From NCBI GenBank assembly GCA_041859375.1, contig JBHEKP010000048.1, forward strand, positions 1 to 18,021: a stretch of 18,021 bases of DNA, read 5' to 3'. Below the pieces are notes generated by a model. That model saw only the letters and a list, made by a program, of their open reading frames with translations. It did not search any database and had not been told where the DNA came from. Position 1 is the first letter of the stretch. Every line of letters begins with the position of its first letter. Both the position numbers and the translations under genes were made by a program. The DNA comes from JBHEKP01 sp041859375. GTDB taxonomy: Bacteria; Hydrogenedentota; Hydrogenedentia; Hydrogenedentales; CAITNO01. Below are positions 8,401 through 15,139 of the stretch, piece by piece.

Positions 8401-9727
8401 CCTGGCGCAGGGAATAGCGGTAGGCGCGGACGAGGCTGCCGTCCACGAAGCGCTGCACCTCCTCGGCAAGCTCCACGGCGGACTGGTAACGGCCTGCGGG
8501 ATCCTTGCACAGCGCCTTTTCGCAGATCACGGCCAGCTCCGGGGGCGCGTCGGGCGCGGCCTCCAGCACGGGCTTCGGCGGAAGGCTGATCACGCTTTCC
8601 AGAATCTCGCGGGTGGTCTTGCCGGAATGGGGCGGGGCGCCCGTGAGAATCTCGTACAGCACCGCGCCGAGGGAATACACGTCGGAGCGCTCGTTGATGT
8701 CGTCAATGCGCCCCTCCGCCTGTTCGGGGGGCATGTAATGGGGCGTGCCGAGGGCGCGGCCGTAGGCAGTGTCGGGCAGGGCCTTCTCCTGGTCGATGTC
8801 GAGGAAATGGAGGGTGTCACGGATGTCCTCCATGTGCACATCCTCGTTGTCGCGCACCTTGGCGAGCCCCCAGTCAAGCACAACGGTCTCGCCGAACTGG
8901 CCGAGCATGACGTTCGCGGGCTTGATGTCGCGGTGGATGACGCCGCGGCTGTGGGCGTAGGCCATGGCCTGGCAGAGGCTGATGAAGTTGGAAAGCAGGC
9001 GCAGGCGCTGCTCCACCCCGCCGCATTCGCGCAGGGCGGCGGCGAAGGTCTTGCCGCGCACGAGGCGCATGGTGTAGTAAAGGGAGCCGTCCTGGCGGCG
9101 GCCCAGCTCGTAGACCGGCACGATGGCGGGGTGCTCAAGCTGGCTGGTGATGCGCGCCTCCTGGAGAAACCGCGCCACCAGCGATGCGGAATGGCGCACC
9201 GGGCTGGGCTTGGAGGGCTCGGCCTCGGGCGCCCCCGGAGGCAGCAGTTCCTTCAGGGCGATGTTGCGGCCCAGATACTCGTCGTGCACCACGAGCACCC
9301 GGCCCATGCCGCCCCGGGCGTGGTGCGACACGAGGCTGTACCGGCCCGGAGTCTCGCTGACCCCGGAGATTTCCCGGCCCGTCCCCGAAAAGAAGGTGAC
9401 GCTGTCCATGGGCGAGGTCTTGATCTTGTCCAAGTCGTCGGTGTGGCCGAAGCAGGTCTTGCTCAGGTACTCCTGGCCGCCGAAGGTCTCCACCACCAGC
9501 GCCACACTGCCGCCGTGGGCGCGCACCGCGTCCTCCACCAGCCGTTCCAGCAGTTCCCGGTCCGCCTCCCCAATCAGGCCCTTGTCCACCATGCGCTCCG
9601 CCAGCGATCTGGAGGGATCCACAGCCCAGGCAGCCGCCGCCTCCACCAACTGCGCGGGCTGCACCCCCCGCAGTTGCACGGCAAGTATGCCAAAGAGCAG
9701 GTTCCTGTCCCGGTTCGTGTCCATCAT
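5432..9727 (-). CDS. Membrane Ser/Thr protein kinase with WD40 repeats and C-terminal PDZ-like modules
   Basis: This is a 1431-residue protein. The ATG at 9727 (a second follows at 9724) has GAGGG 6 bases upstream. Residues 1-80 (NLLFGILAVQL, AERMVDKGLI) match the N-terminal region that precedes planctomycete-type kinases. The kinase domain runs about 129-430: glycine loop ARGGMGRV (137-144), Lys159, HRDIKPANV (265-273), DWG in place of DFG (285-287) and GTPHYMPPEQ (327-336). A TM helix follows at about 454-476, then an alanine/glutamate-rich coiled coil (480-522). From about 560 to 1190 come roughly fourteen WD40-like blades (FSPDGxR and xLWDAATG repeats), enough for two propellers. The last 220 residues hold two PDZ-like units (LLKPGDLLRELDGV and LFREELLVAVDGVPV). 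The kinase should be cytoplasmic and the propellers outside. Catalytic residues look intact. Substrates are unknown. Confidence 0.95.
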   Translation of the reverse strand: MMDTNRDRNLLFGILAVQLRGVQPAQLVEAAAAWAVDPSRSLAERMVDKGLIGEADRELLERLVEDAVRAHGGSVALVVETFGGQEYLSKTCFGHTDDLDKIKTSPMDSVTFFSGTGREISGVSETPGRYSLVSHHARGGMGRVLVVHDEYLGRNIALKELLPPGAPEAEPSKPSPVRHSASLVARFLQEARITSQLEHPAIVPVYELGRRQDGSLYYTMRLVRGKTFAAALRECGGVEQRLRLLSNFISLCQAMAYAHSRGVIHRDIKPANVMLGQFGETVVLDWGLAKVRDNEDVHMEDIRDTLHFLDIDQEKALPDTAYGRALGTPHYMPPEQAEGRIDDINERSDVYSLGAVLYEILTGAPPHSGKTTREILESVISLPPKPVLEAAPDAPPELAVICEKALCKDPAGRYQSAVELAEEVQRFVDGSLVRAYRYSLRQVLAHYYGKHRALVNLSLAFAALLLVVAVSSYVSILNARDREHAQRLAAEEARRMEAEARGAAERQAYLAQIHLAQARLKEGDTIRAAEALWAAPPKERGWEWGCLLNQVEPGILTVETPESTIFAAVFSPDGARIGTNTHPLSPAVYDTATGGQLALMEAEPQVYLDTVFSPDGARYMGVSEEGLASVWDAATGKRLHRIGLGAPGKACAFDATGKRIFIGTGDGRICAYDSGTGARLMEAKLSDAPVARVLPLPGRDRLLVETTGEALLRLWDSAAGACLWTAPGTEAELSADGARAAACRDADIVLLDTENGAELGVLRGHEKGVFSMHFNRDASRLISASMDGTAILWNTGGAAPLHRFGTPGGTPVIHAFLLQRDALVFSVDGMNKCRLYDTATGAMLRVFDARETGVNRAEAHPAGQWVLLASGGHSFQLVNAAAPAGVQCLVANPAPGNPLRDIAASSDGRILAVTQDSAEAGVFVVDTFEKRAATAFAASFGGFAQKPALSADGARMIMPAGRFTPVVVDNPAAAPKFTPFSGHDAPVSAVAIKLDGSTAASGDDSGGLCLWNAATGAMEQRLDAHKGVVSALSFSPDGKRLLSAGFDGELVFRNAATGEKEGELPRQEGGVAAACFSPDGKRAAAVTTFGVIRMWDAAAGAELGTARIDAFNGRADEYAAAGYAIRFWHDGGLLYARSPLGTGVLRDAGTMDSLAWFDYEAWVAPLSGGRYAAAGLGGGLAVIAPPAETADLAAFDADRHRQYQVEWAENTAFADAPAPPLWVLAGREELAGALSELAGALRAAPDSAGLSVPQCRAAGVLLLKPGDLLRELDGVAAAEPSVLETAAARLNGGTETATLLLIRNGREQRVHYWTRPVERTERAVTLARADALGLVEYALDAVPAARSALPNDAAWTYFSMPQDSPLLAKTGLFREELLVAVDGVPVAGPAALEQSLLRLRESVTAGTVSAFSLTVKRGPFRETVYDVKVEQ

Positions 9728-10094
9728 GCTTTACCCTCATAGAACCCGGCGGGAGGCACGGCGTCAAACCACACCCCAAATGCGACACCCCGCATCCTCC
9801 CGCACATGATAGCGGAAAGTCCGCGGAAGGTATAGCCTTTTCCCCGCATGCGCCGCATCCTCACGGTTTAAGACACATTCAGTGATTTTGCATGAGCAAT
9901 AACCAAACCAAAGGGGGCGTAAAAATTAAATACACACAAAATCATGCGCAACAGCAGGTTACGCCGCAATTCTCCCATCCCCCCTCATTGCCGAAGCCAA
10001 TCCATTCCAAAAATTGGACATTTGGCTGTCCAGATTCTGGACTTTGTCGGGTTCGATGTCCCCGGTATGGGGCCATGCCCCATGCAAACAAAGA
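9728..10094. other. Intergenic spacer upstream of the kinase gene
   Basis: No protein gene is supported here. The kinase-proximal part is GC-rich with no convincing minus-strand promoter: TTGACG near 9760 lacks a -10, and TATCAT near 9810 lacks a -35. Bases about 9850-10030 are clearly more AT-rich than the flanks. A short perfect hairpin, ATGGGGC-CAT-GCCCCAT, lies at 10067-10083, just beyond the terminator at 10095-10122. The kinase promoter must be in this stretch or be of an alternative sigma class. Confidence 0.6.
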
Positions 10095-10122
10095 GGGCCG
10101 CAATCCTCCAGGATTGCGGCCC
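10095..10122 (-). terminator. Intrinsic terminator of the 45-aa peptide gene
   Basis: GGGCCGCAATCC (10095-10106) and GGATTGCGGCCC (10111-10122) form a perfect 12-bp stem with a 4-base loop. On the minus strand it begins 20 bases after the peptide stop and is followed by TCTTTGTTTGC, a moderately U-rich tail. Confidence 0.82.
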
Positions 10123-10142
10123 CATTGCCGGCAAGGGCGTAA

Positions 10143-10280
10143 TTAAAGCAGTTCGCCGTTAAAAAATGCGTTCAGCACCGCCACGGGATACATGATAAGC
10201 CCGTTAATCAGACCAATTAAATAGGTGACCGGGTAGGTAACCGCCACCACAAGCGCGTCCACCAAGCCTTTTTCCTGCAT
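10143..10280 (-). CDS. 45-residue hydrophobic repeat peptide (small protein)
   Basis: This small gene has every part of an expression unit: a promoter (10331-10359), AAAGGAG 7 bases before the ATG, 45 codons ending in TAA, and a terminator 20 bases later. The peptide starts MQEKGLVDALVVAVT and continues as two 15-residue units, YPVTYLIGLINGLIM (16-30) and YPVAVLNAFFNGELL (31-45). The units share Tyr-Pro-Val at positions 1-3 and Asn-Gly at 11-12. After the charged start it is almost wholly hydrophobic, so it should insert into or lie on the membrane, as a pair of short helices broken at the prolines. It is transcribed divergently from the acyltransferase gene. I recognise no family. Candidate roles are a small membrane regulator, a type I toxin-like peptide or a bacteriocin-like peptide; the sequence does not choose among them. 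Confidence 0.78.
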   Translation of the reverse strand: MQEKGLVDALVVAVTYPVTYLIGLINGLIMYPVAVLNAFFNGELL

Positions 10281-10330
10281 GACATGTCTCCTTTGGTTTA
10301 GCCGCCCCCTCGGACGGGTTGATTTGCCGG

Positions 10331-10359
10331 ATGTTAAGACATTTCCGCGGGAGAGTCAA
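10331..10359 (-). promoter_or_regulatory. Promoter of the 45-aa peptide gene
   Basis: On the minus strand, TTGACT (10359-10354), a 17-base spacer and TAACAT (10336-10331) make a good housekeeping promoter. Transcription would start near 10324, giving a leader of about 44 bases that contains the AAAGGAG ribosome site. Confidence 0.72.
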
Positions 10360-10361
10360 GG

Positions 10362-10382
10362 TCCGGCGGCATGCTTGCCGGA
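10362..10382. promoter_or_regulatory. Inverted repeat between divergent promoters (possible operator)
   Basis: TCCGGC (10362-10367) and GCCGGA (10377-10382) are perfect 6-base arms around a 9-base spacer. The element lies between the two opposed -35 boxes and overlaps the plus-strand one. A shared regulator binding here is inference; chance is a real alternative in GC-rich DNA. Confidence 0.35.
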
Positions 10383-10403
10383 GCCGCGCATATCCCCTAT
10401 AAT
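10375..10403 (+). promoter_or_regulatory. Promoter of the acyltransferase gene
   Basis: TTGCCG (10375-10380), a 17-base spacer and a perfect TATAAT (10398-10403) place the start near 10410. This rules out the ATG at 10371 as the translation start of the downstream gene and supports GTG at 10434. Confidence 0.75.
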
Positions 10404-10433
10404 CCGGCCCTGTTTCAAAAAGGAATCCGCGCA

Positions 10434-11414
10434 GTGACACACACGAAATCCCCCGCCTCCGGCCGCATCCGCTCGCTGGACCAACTCCGCGGATACACCA
10501 TCTTCGGCATGATACTGGTGAATTACCTGGGGCAGTTCCCGTCCATGCCGGAGACGTTCCGGCACCACGACGATTACATGAGCTACGCCGACACCATCGC
10601 GCCACTGTTTTTGTTTGTGGCGGGGGTGGGTTTCCGCCTGTCCTACCTGCGCAACCGGGAGCGCCTGGGCCTGGGCGGGGCGCTTTGGACCGGCCTGCGG
10701 CGGTACCTGACACTGACGCTCATCGGCATCCTCTTTTACAACCCCCTGAACTGGCGCGGCTGGTGGGACGCGCTGGTGGACATCGGCCTTTCGGGCGTGC
10801 TCGCCCTGCCCTTCATCGGCCTGGGCCCGCGCGCGCGCATCGCCGCCGCCTGCGGCTACCTGGCGCTCTTTCAGGCGCTGTTCACCCTCACCCCCTACGG
10901 CGCGTGGAACATGGCGCACAGCTTCGACGGCGGGCCGCTGGGGCCGCTGAGCTGGGTGTTCAGCCTGTTGCTGGGCACGGTGCTTTATGATCTCGCGGCG
11001 GCCGGCAATCCCCGGCGGCTTGCGGCGGCCTGCCTGGCGTGGGGCGCGGGCCTGTGCGCGGCGGGATGGCTGCTGCACACCGCATGGCCGGGGATGAAGG
11101 ATGTCTGGAATTTTTCACAGCGCGACATGACCGCCCCCTACCCGCTCTTTGCCACGGGGCTGGCCTTTCTTGCCTACCTGCCCTTCTACCTTCTTTGTGA
11201 CGTGTGGGGGCGGGGCCTGCCCACCCTCGACGCCGTGGGTTCGAACCCGCTGGTGCTCTACCTGCTCCAGTTGGTGCTGATTGAGATCCACGGCACGGTG
11301 ATCCCGGAGGAGAGCGGCGCGGCGGCGGCGGCGCTGGCCTTTGCGGGCATGTACACCCTTTACTACCTCACGGCGCGGTGGATGCAAAGGAAGGGATACT
11401 ACGTGAAAGTCTGA
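10434..11414 (+). CDS. Multi-pass membrane acyltransferase-family protein (HGSNAT/DUF5009-like)
   Basis: This is a 326-residue membrane protein. The GTG at 10434 is chosen: AAAAAGGA lies about 9 bases upstream, and the ATG at 10371 falls before the predicted transcription start. The N-terminus carries RIRSLDQLRGYTIFGMILVN, the SLDxLRG opening of the heparan-alpha-glucosaminide N-acetyltransferase/DUF5009 group. It is followed by FRHHDDYMSYADTIAPLFLF, where histidines before an AD-I-P-F-F helix resemble the family's active region. About nine or ten further hydrophobic helices run to the C-terminus (YYLTARWMQRKGYYVKV). Relatives move acetyl groups from cytoplasmic acetyl-CoA to extracytoplasmic sugars, so a role in decorating a glycan is likely but not shown. 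The next gene, a glycosyltransferase, starts 56 bases downstream and may be co-transcribed. A GC-rich hairpin (11433-11453) lies between them. Confidence 0.85.
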   Translation: MTHTKSPASGRIRSLDQLRGYTIFGMILVNYLGQFPSMPETFRHHDDYMSYADTIAPLFLFVAGVGFRLSYLRNRERLGLGGALWTGLRRYLTLTLIGILFYNPLNWRGWWDALVDIGLSGVLALPFIGLGPRARIAAACGYLALFQALFTLTPYGAWNMAHSFDGGPLGPLSWVFSLLLGTVLYDLAAAGNPRRLAAACLAWGAGLCAAGWLLHTAWPGMKDVWNFSQRDMTAPYPLFATGLAFLAYLPFYLLCDVWGRGLPTLDAVGSNPLVLYLLQLVLIEIHGTVIPEESGAAAAALAFAGMYTLYYLTARWMQRKGYYVKV

Positions 11415-11432
11415 CGGCGCGCGTGCTACATT

Positions 11433-11453
11433 GGCGCGGGGACGCACCGCGCC
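11433..11453 (+). other. GC-rich hairpin between acyltransferase and glycosyltransferase genes
   Basis: GGCGCGG (11433-11439) and CCGCGCC (11447-11453) form a perfect 7-bp stem with a 7-base loop. No T-run follows, so it is not a classical terminator. It could modulate mRNA stability or the coupling of the two genes, or be chance in GC-rich sequence. Confidence 0.35.
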
Positions 11454-11470
11454 CCGGAAAGGCCCGCTCC

Positions 11471-12715
11471 GTGCGCATACTGTTCCTGTGCCAGTATTTT
11501 CCGCCCGAACCCGGCGCGCCCGCGGCGCGCGTGCACGAGCACGCCCGCGAATGGGCGCGCCTGGGCCACGAGGTGACGGTGGTGTGCGGACTGCCCCACT
11601 ATCCGGCGGGCGTGGTCGCCCCCGAATACCGGGGACGGCTGCTGGTGGAGGAGCAGGTGGACGGGGTCCGGGTGCTGCGCTGCTGGCTTTACGCCACCCC
11701 CAACCGGGGCGTCCTCCGGCGCAGCCTTTCATTTGCCACCTTTCTGGCCTCGGCGACCCTTGCCGCCCTTTTCAGGGGGGGCCGCGCCGATGTGGTCTGC
11801 GCCACCTCCCCCCAGCTGCTCTGCGGCCTTGCGGGGTGGCTGGCGGCGGCGCTGCGGCGGCGGCCCTTCGTGTTCGAGGTGCGCGACCTGTGGCCGCAGC
11901 AGATTGTCGATTTGGGTGTCATCACCCATCCCCTGGTCATCGGCCCGCTGCGCGCGCTGGAGGGTTTCCTGTACCGCCGCGCCCGCGCGGTGGTGACCGT
12001 GGCCCCGGCGACCACGGAGGAGCTGGCCGGCCGGGGCGTGCCCCGCGAAAAGCTGCACACCATCCCCAACGGAATCGACCTGGAATTCTTCCGTCCGGGC
12101 CCCCGTGAAAATGCCGTGCGCCGGGAGCACTGCGGCGGGGCGGACTTCGTGGCGCTGTACATCGGCGCGCACGGCCTCTCGCAGGGGCTGGAGGTGGTGG
12201 TGGACGCGGCGGAGCGCCTCCGCGCGCGGAGGGACATCCGTTTTGTGCTGGCGGGCGACGGCGCGCGGCGGGACGCCGTGGCTGCCCTGGCCCGCGAAAA
12301 GGGTCTGGAAAACATCACCTTCCTGCCGGCCCAGCCCAAGGCGCTGATGCCCGAATTCTACGCCGCGGCGGACGTGTGCCTGGTGCCGCTGCTGCGGCGC
12401 GGCGTGTTCCTCACCAACATCCCCAGCAAAATGTTCGAAATCATGGCCTGCGCCCGCCCGATGATACTGGGCGCGCTGGGGCAGGCGCGGGCGCTGATGG
12501 AGGAGGCGGGCGCGGGCGTGGCGGTGCCGCCCGAGGACGGCGCGGCGCTGGCCGGGGCGGTGGCGGCACTGGCGGACGACCCGGATCGCCGCGCGGCCCT
12601 CGGCGCGGCCGGAAGGCGGCACGCGGAAAGATGCTGCAACCGGTCGGACCGCGCCGCGGAATACGCGGAGGTCCTGCGCGCGGCGGCGGCGCGCGGCGGC
12701 GCGGAAAACACTTGA
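11471..12715 (+). CDS. Glycosyltransferase family 4 (WcaI-like)
   Basis: This is a 414-residue cytoplasmic or membrane-associated glycosyltransferase. The GTG at 11471 starts directly at the first beta strand (MRILFLCQYFPPEPGAPAAR) and has GGAAAGG 8 bases upstream. The ATG at 11378 would add 31 low-quality residues overlapping the previous gene. The N-terminal Rossmann domain has the FPPEPGAPAARVHEHAREW motif of the WcaI/GT4 group and VFEVRDLWPQQIVDLG. The C-terminal domain opens with HTIPNGIDLEFFRPG and contains FVLAGDG and IPSKMFEIMACARPMI, the donor-binding EIMA-type motif of GT4 GT-B enzymes. It should transfer a sugar from a nucleotide-sugar donor to a growing cell-surface or exopolysaccharide chain; the specific sugar cannot be read from sequence. 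Its stop codon lies inside the -35 box of the next promoter. Confidence 0.92.
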   Translation: MRILFLCQYFPPEPGAPAARVHEHAREWARLGHEVTVVCGLPHYPAGVVAPEYRGRLLVEEQVDGVRVLRCWLYATPNRGVLRRSLSFATFLASATLAALFRGGRADVVCATSPQLLCGLAGWLAAALRRRPFVFEVRDLWPQQIVDLGVITHPLVIGPLRALEGFLYRRARAVVTVAPATTEELAGRGVPREKLHTIPNGIDLEFFRPGPRENAVRREHCGGADFVALYIGAHGLSQGLEVVVDAAERLRARRDIRFVLAGDGARRDAVAALAREKGLENITFLPAQPKALMPEFYAAADVCLVPLLRRGVFLTNIPSKMFEIMACARPMILGALGQARALMEEAGAGVAVPPEDGAALAGAVAALADDPDRRAALGAAGRRHAERCCNRSDRAAEYAEVLRAAAARGGAENT

Positions 12716-12740
12716 CCAAACCGGACGGCAACCGCATAAT
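12712..12740 (+). promoter_or_regulatory. Strong promoter of the sigma-like/hydrolase operon
   Basis: TTGACC (12712-12717), a 17-base spacer and CATAAT (12735-12740) are close to the housekeeping consensus. The -35 overlaps the TGA of the glycosyltransferase gene. The start would be near 12747, leaving a leader of about 100 bases that contains a small stem-loop (GGAG and CGCC pairing with GGCG and CTCC, 12757-12780). Confidence 0.7.
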
Positions 12741-12847
12741 GTTCCCAGATTGGACAGGAGAACGCCCCCGGGCGGGCTCCATGCGTCAAGCCCAAACATT
12801 CCCCAAGGAACCGCCGACGGCCAGCGCCGGAGGCAAAACAACAAGGG

Positions 12848-15130
12848 GTGGCGAAGTTGGCACTCAGCACCGCGAACAAGGACAAAGCCGCGATCAAGCG
12901 GGTGTTCAAGGGACAACAGGACGCCTTCCGGCACATTATTGAACGGTACCAGCCGGTGGTGTACACGGTGGCGCTCGCCCAGACGGGCCATGTCGTGCTG
13001 GCCGACAAGGCGGTCACGGCGGCCTTCAAGGAGGGCTACGAGCGGCTCGTCTCCCTGACCGACGCCAGCCGCCTCGGCCACTGGCTCTGCGCCCTCGCCC
13101 GCAAGGAGGGCGAGCTTCTCACCAACAGCCGCACCCCCGACCGCCTCAAGCCGCGCGACCGCGACCCCTCCGCGGTGAACGTGGACCTTGCCTGGCTGCA
13201 AAACGAGCTGGTGGATCCGCTGTTTGAGGAGCTGGGCCCCTTCAAGGTGCAGGAACGCATCGGGCTGCTGCTCTTCACCCTCTGCGGAGCCACACCCCGC
13301 ACCATTTCCAACCTCCTGAAAATCGACCTCAAGGAGGCCCGCGAGGACCTGGACCGCACGCGGGAGAACGTGGAGAAGGCGCTGCTGAAGGAGGTTGCCG
13401 GGGCGGTGACCCCCGAACTCAACAGCAAGGAGCGCATGGTGTACATCATGCGCGAGGTCGCAGGCGACGCCGCGGCCATCAAGGCCGCCGCGGACACCAC
13501 CCTCGGGAAGCCCAAGCGCAGCAAGACCCCCCTGCTCATCGCCGCGGCCGCCGTGGTGGTGATTGCCACAAGCTGCATCTTCGCCTACCGCGCCTTTTTC
13601 GCCCCCGGCCCCGCCGACACACCCGGAACCCAGGCGGCCCAGCCCAATCTGCCGACGCCGCCGCCGGAGGGGGGAGAAACGGCCCCGCCCCCGGCCGACC
13701 CGGCGGCGCCCCAGGACCCCGCGCAGGCCCAGCCCCAGACCGGACCGCTCCCCACCAACTACGCCATCAAGGGGCGCGTGGTGGACCGCCGTTTCGGCGA
13801 CGGGGTGCCCGGGATGCTGGCCGTTGCCGGGGACAAGCAGGCGGAGACCGACTTTTACGGCGGCTTTGAAATCAAGGGTGTGCTGCGCGGCGAGCACGTG
13901 GTGGACATTTCCGCCAACGGCGTGGTGCTTTCCGGGGGCAACCGGCTGCACACGGAAAAGCGCAACCCCAAAATCGAGATTGACGTGAACGAAAACGTTC
14001 CCGCCCCCTACCTGCTGCGCGGCAGGGTGACGGACGCGAACACCGGCCAGGTCATCCCCAATTTTGAGGTGGCGGCGTACAAGGGCGTGCCCCAGATGCT
14101 GCCCCCCCACCTTTACGACGAATTCAGGGCCTGCTCCAGCCCGGAGGGCCTTTTCACGGACCGCTACCTGACCCTGGGCCAGTTCGCCGTGTACGTCCGG
14201 GCGAAGGGCTACGCGCCCATGCCCATGGTCATTGACATCAAGGACGACTGGAGCAACGACGCCGTGCGCGAATTCGGGCTGCTCCGCGCCGCGACCATCC
14301 AGGGCAAAATTTTCGGCGCCAACGAGCTGACCGTCTCCGACTCCTGGGTGTTCCCCCGCCAGGGCGTGCCGGAAAGCGTGGTCAAGGGAAGGTGGACCTA
14401 CGCCACCTCCGACGCGCGGGGCGAATTCGCCATTTATGACCTGCCCATCGGCGTGAGCTGGCTGCTGACCGACCACACCTCGCTTGGAAGCGGCAGGGCC
14501 ATTGTCGTGACCGAGCCGGGCAAAATCACCAACATCAACATCCACATCCCGAAAAAGGGCTCCATCGCCGGGGACATCACTGTGGACGGGCTGCCCTCGA
14601 AATTCAAGGAATTCCGCGTGTCCAGCGGCTCCGTCGCGGGCAGCAGGACCGTGGAGCCGCTCTACACCTCGCCGGGACAGTACGAGGTGGTGAAGCAGCC
14701 GCCGGGCGAGCTGAACGTGGCCGCCTCCGTGGCCCCCGGCGACGGGGACGCATGGTTCGCGCGGCTCTACGAGCAGACCACCGTGGTGGATCTTTCCAAA
14801 ATTTCCTGGGTGGACATCAACTTTTCCACGGGCCCCTTCACGATCGCGGGCGGCTTGTCGCTGCGCGGCGCGCCCCCGAAATCCGCCTTTGTCGAGGTGA
14901 CCCTGTTCCACGACGGCCCGCGCAACGCGGAGCGCCTTTTCTATGACGCGTCGCAGGGCTCCTTCAGGGCGGCAAAACTGCCCGCGGGCAAGGGCGAGGT
15001 GACGGTGTACATGTCCGCGAAATCAGTCCCCCGCGATGAATTCCTCATCAGCCGCGGGCGGATGGAAAAACAGACCAAGCCCTTCGAGCTGATCGACGCG
15101 CAAGAGGTGCCGATGGACTTTGCGCTTTAG
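12848..15130 (+). CDS. Membrane-tethered sigma-70/ECF-like protein with carboxypeptidase-regulatory-like ectodomains
   Basis: This is a 760-residue fusion. Residues about 13-90 (KRVFKGQQDAFRHIIERYQP, AFKEGYERL, SRLGHWLCALARKE) have the helix pattern of sigma region 2, with the usual acidic -10-reading segment worn down. Residues about 128-185 (LGPFKVQERIGLLLFTLCGA, TPRTISNLLKID) match sigma region 4 with its helix-turn-helix position. A basic GKPKRSK precedes one TM helix (228-250), so the sigma-like part is cytoplasmic. A Pro/Ala-rich linker (252-303) leads to extracytoplasmic beta domains. The first, YAIKGRVVDRRFGDGVPG with TDFYGGFEIKGV, is carboxypeptidase-regulatory-like; a second, YLLRGRVTDANTGQVIPNFE, follows at about 388; further beta-rich repeats run to the end. 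The GTG start at 12848 is uncertain: a TTG at 12857 has a better-spaced AAGGGG. It may be a released sigma factor or a degenerate, non-transcriptional sensor. Confidence 0.85.
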   Translation: MAKLALSTANKDKAAIKRVFKGQQDAFRHIIERYQPVVYTVALAQTGHVVLADKAVTAAFKEGYERLVSLTDASRLGHWLCALARKEGELLTNSRTPDRLKPRDRDPSAVNVDLAWLQNELVDPLFEELGPFKVQERIGLLLFTLCGATPRTISNLLKIDLKEAREDLDRTRENVEKALLKEVAGAVTPELNSKERMVYIMREVAGDAAAIKAAADTTLGKPKRSKTPLLIAAAAVVVIATSCIFAYRAFFAPGPADTPGTQAAQPNLPTPPPEGGETAPPPADPAAPQDPAQAQPQTGPLPTNYAIKGRVVDRRFGDGVPGMLAVAGDKQAETDFYGGFEIKGVLRGEHVVDISANGVVLSGGNRLHTEKRNPKIEIDVNENVPAPYLLRGRVTDANTGQVIPNFEVAAYKGVPQMLPPHLYDEFRACSSPEGLFTDRYLTLGQFAVYVRAKGYAPMPMVIDIKDDWSNDAVREFGLLRAATIQGKIFGANELTVSDSWVFPRQGVPESVVKGRWTYATSDARGEFAIYDLPIGVSWLLTDHTSLGSGRAIVVTEPGKITNINIHIPKKGSIAGDITVDGLPSKFKEFRVSSGSVAGSRTVEPLYTSPGQYEVVKQPPGELNVAASVAPGDGDAWFARLYEQTTVVDLSKISWVDINFSTGPFTIAGGLSLRGAPPKSAFVEVTLFHDGPRNAERLFYDASQGSFRAAKLPAGKGEVTVYMSAKSVPRDEFLISRGRMEKQTKPFELIDAQEVPMDFAL

Positions 15131-15139
15131 GAGCCGGGG

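Noticed and set aside
5411..9742. Two long plus-strand open frames (5411-7393 and 7409-9742) opposite the kinase
   Set aside because: The minus strand has unmistakable kinase and WD40 motifs throughout. The antisense frames show none and have skewed composition.
9740..9770. TTGACG as a possible -35 for the kinase gene
   Set aside because: The bases 17-18 downstream (TTCTAT or TCTATG) are poor -10 matches and would put the start inside the ribosome site.
9892..10146. 84-codon plus-strand frame in the spacer
   Set aside because: There is no ribosome site before the ATG, the frame runs through the terminator hairpin at 10095-10122, and no motif is present.
10204..10713. 169-codon minus-strand frame overlapping the 45-aa peptide gene
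   Set aside because: It runs across the divergent promoters and into the acyltransferase gene. The 45-aa frame has the correctly spaced ribosome site and the terminator.
11729..14911. 1060-codon minus-strand open frame opposite the glycosyltransferase and sigma-like genes
   Set aside because: It spans two genes and their promoter on the other strand, and its translation is low-complexity Arg/His/Gly/Val. It is a GC artefact.
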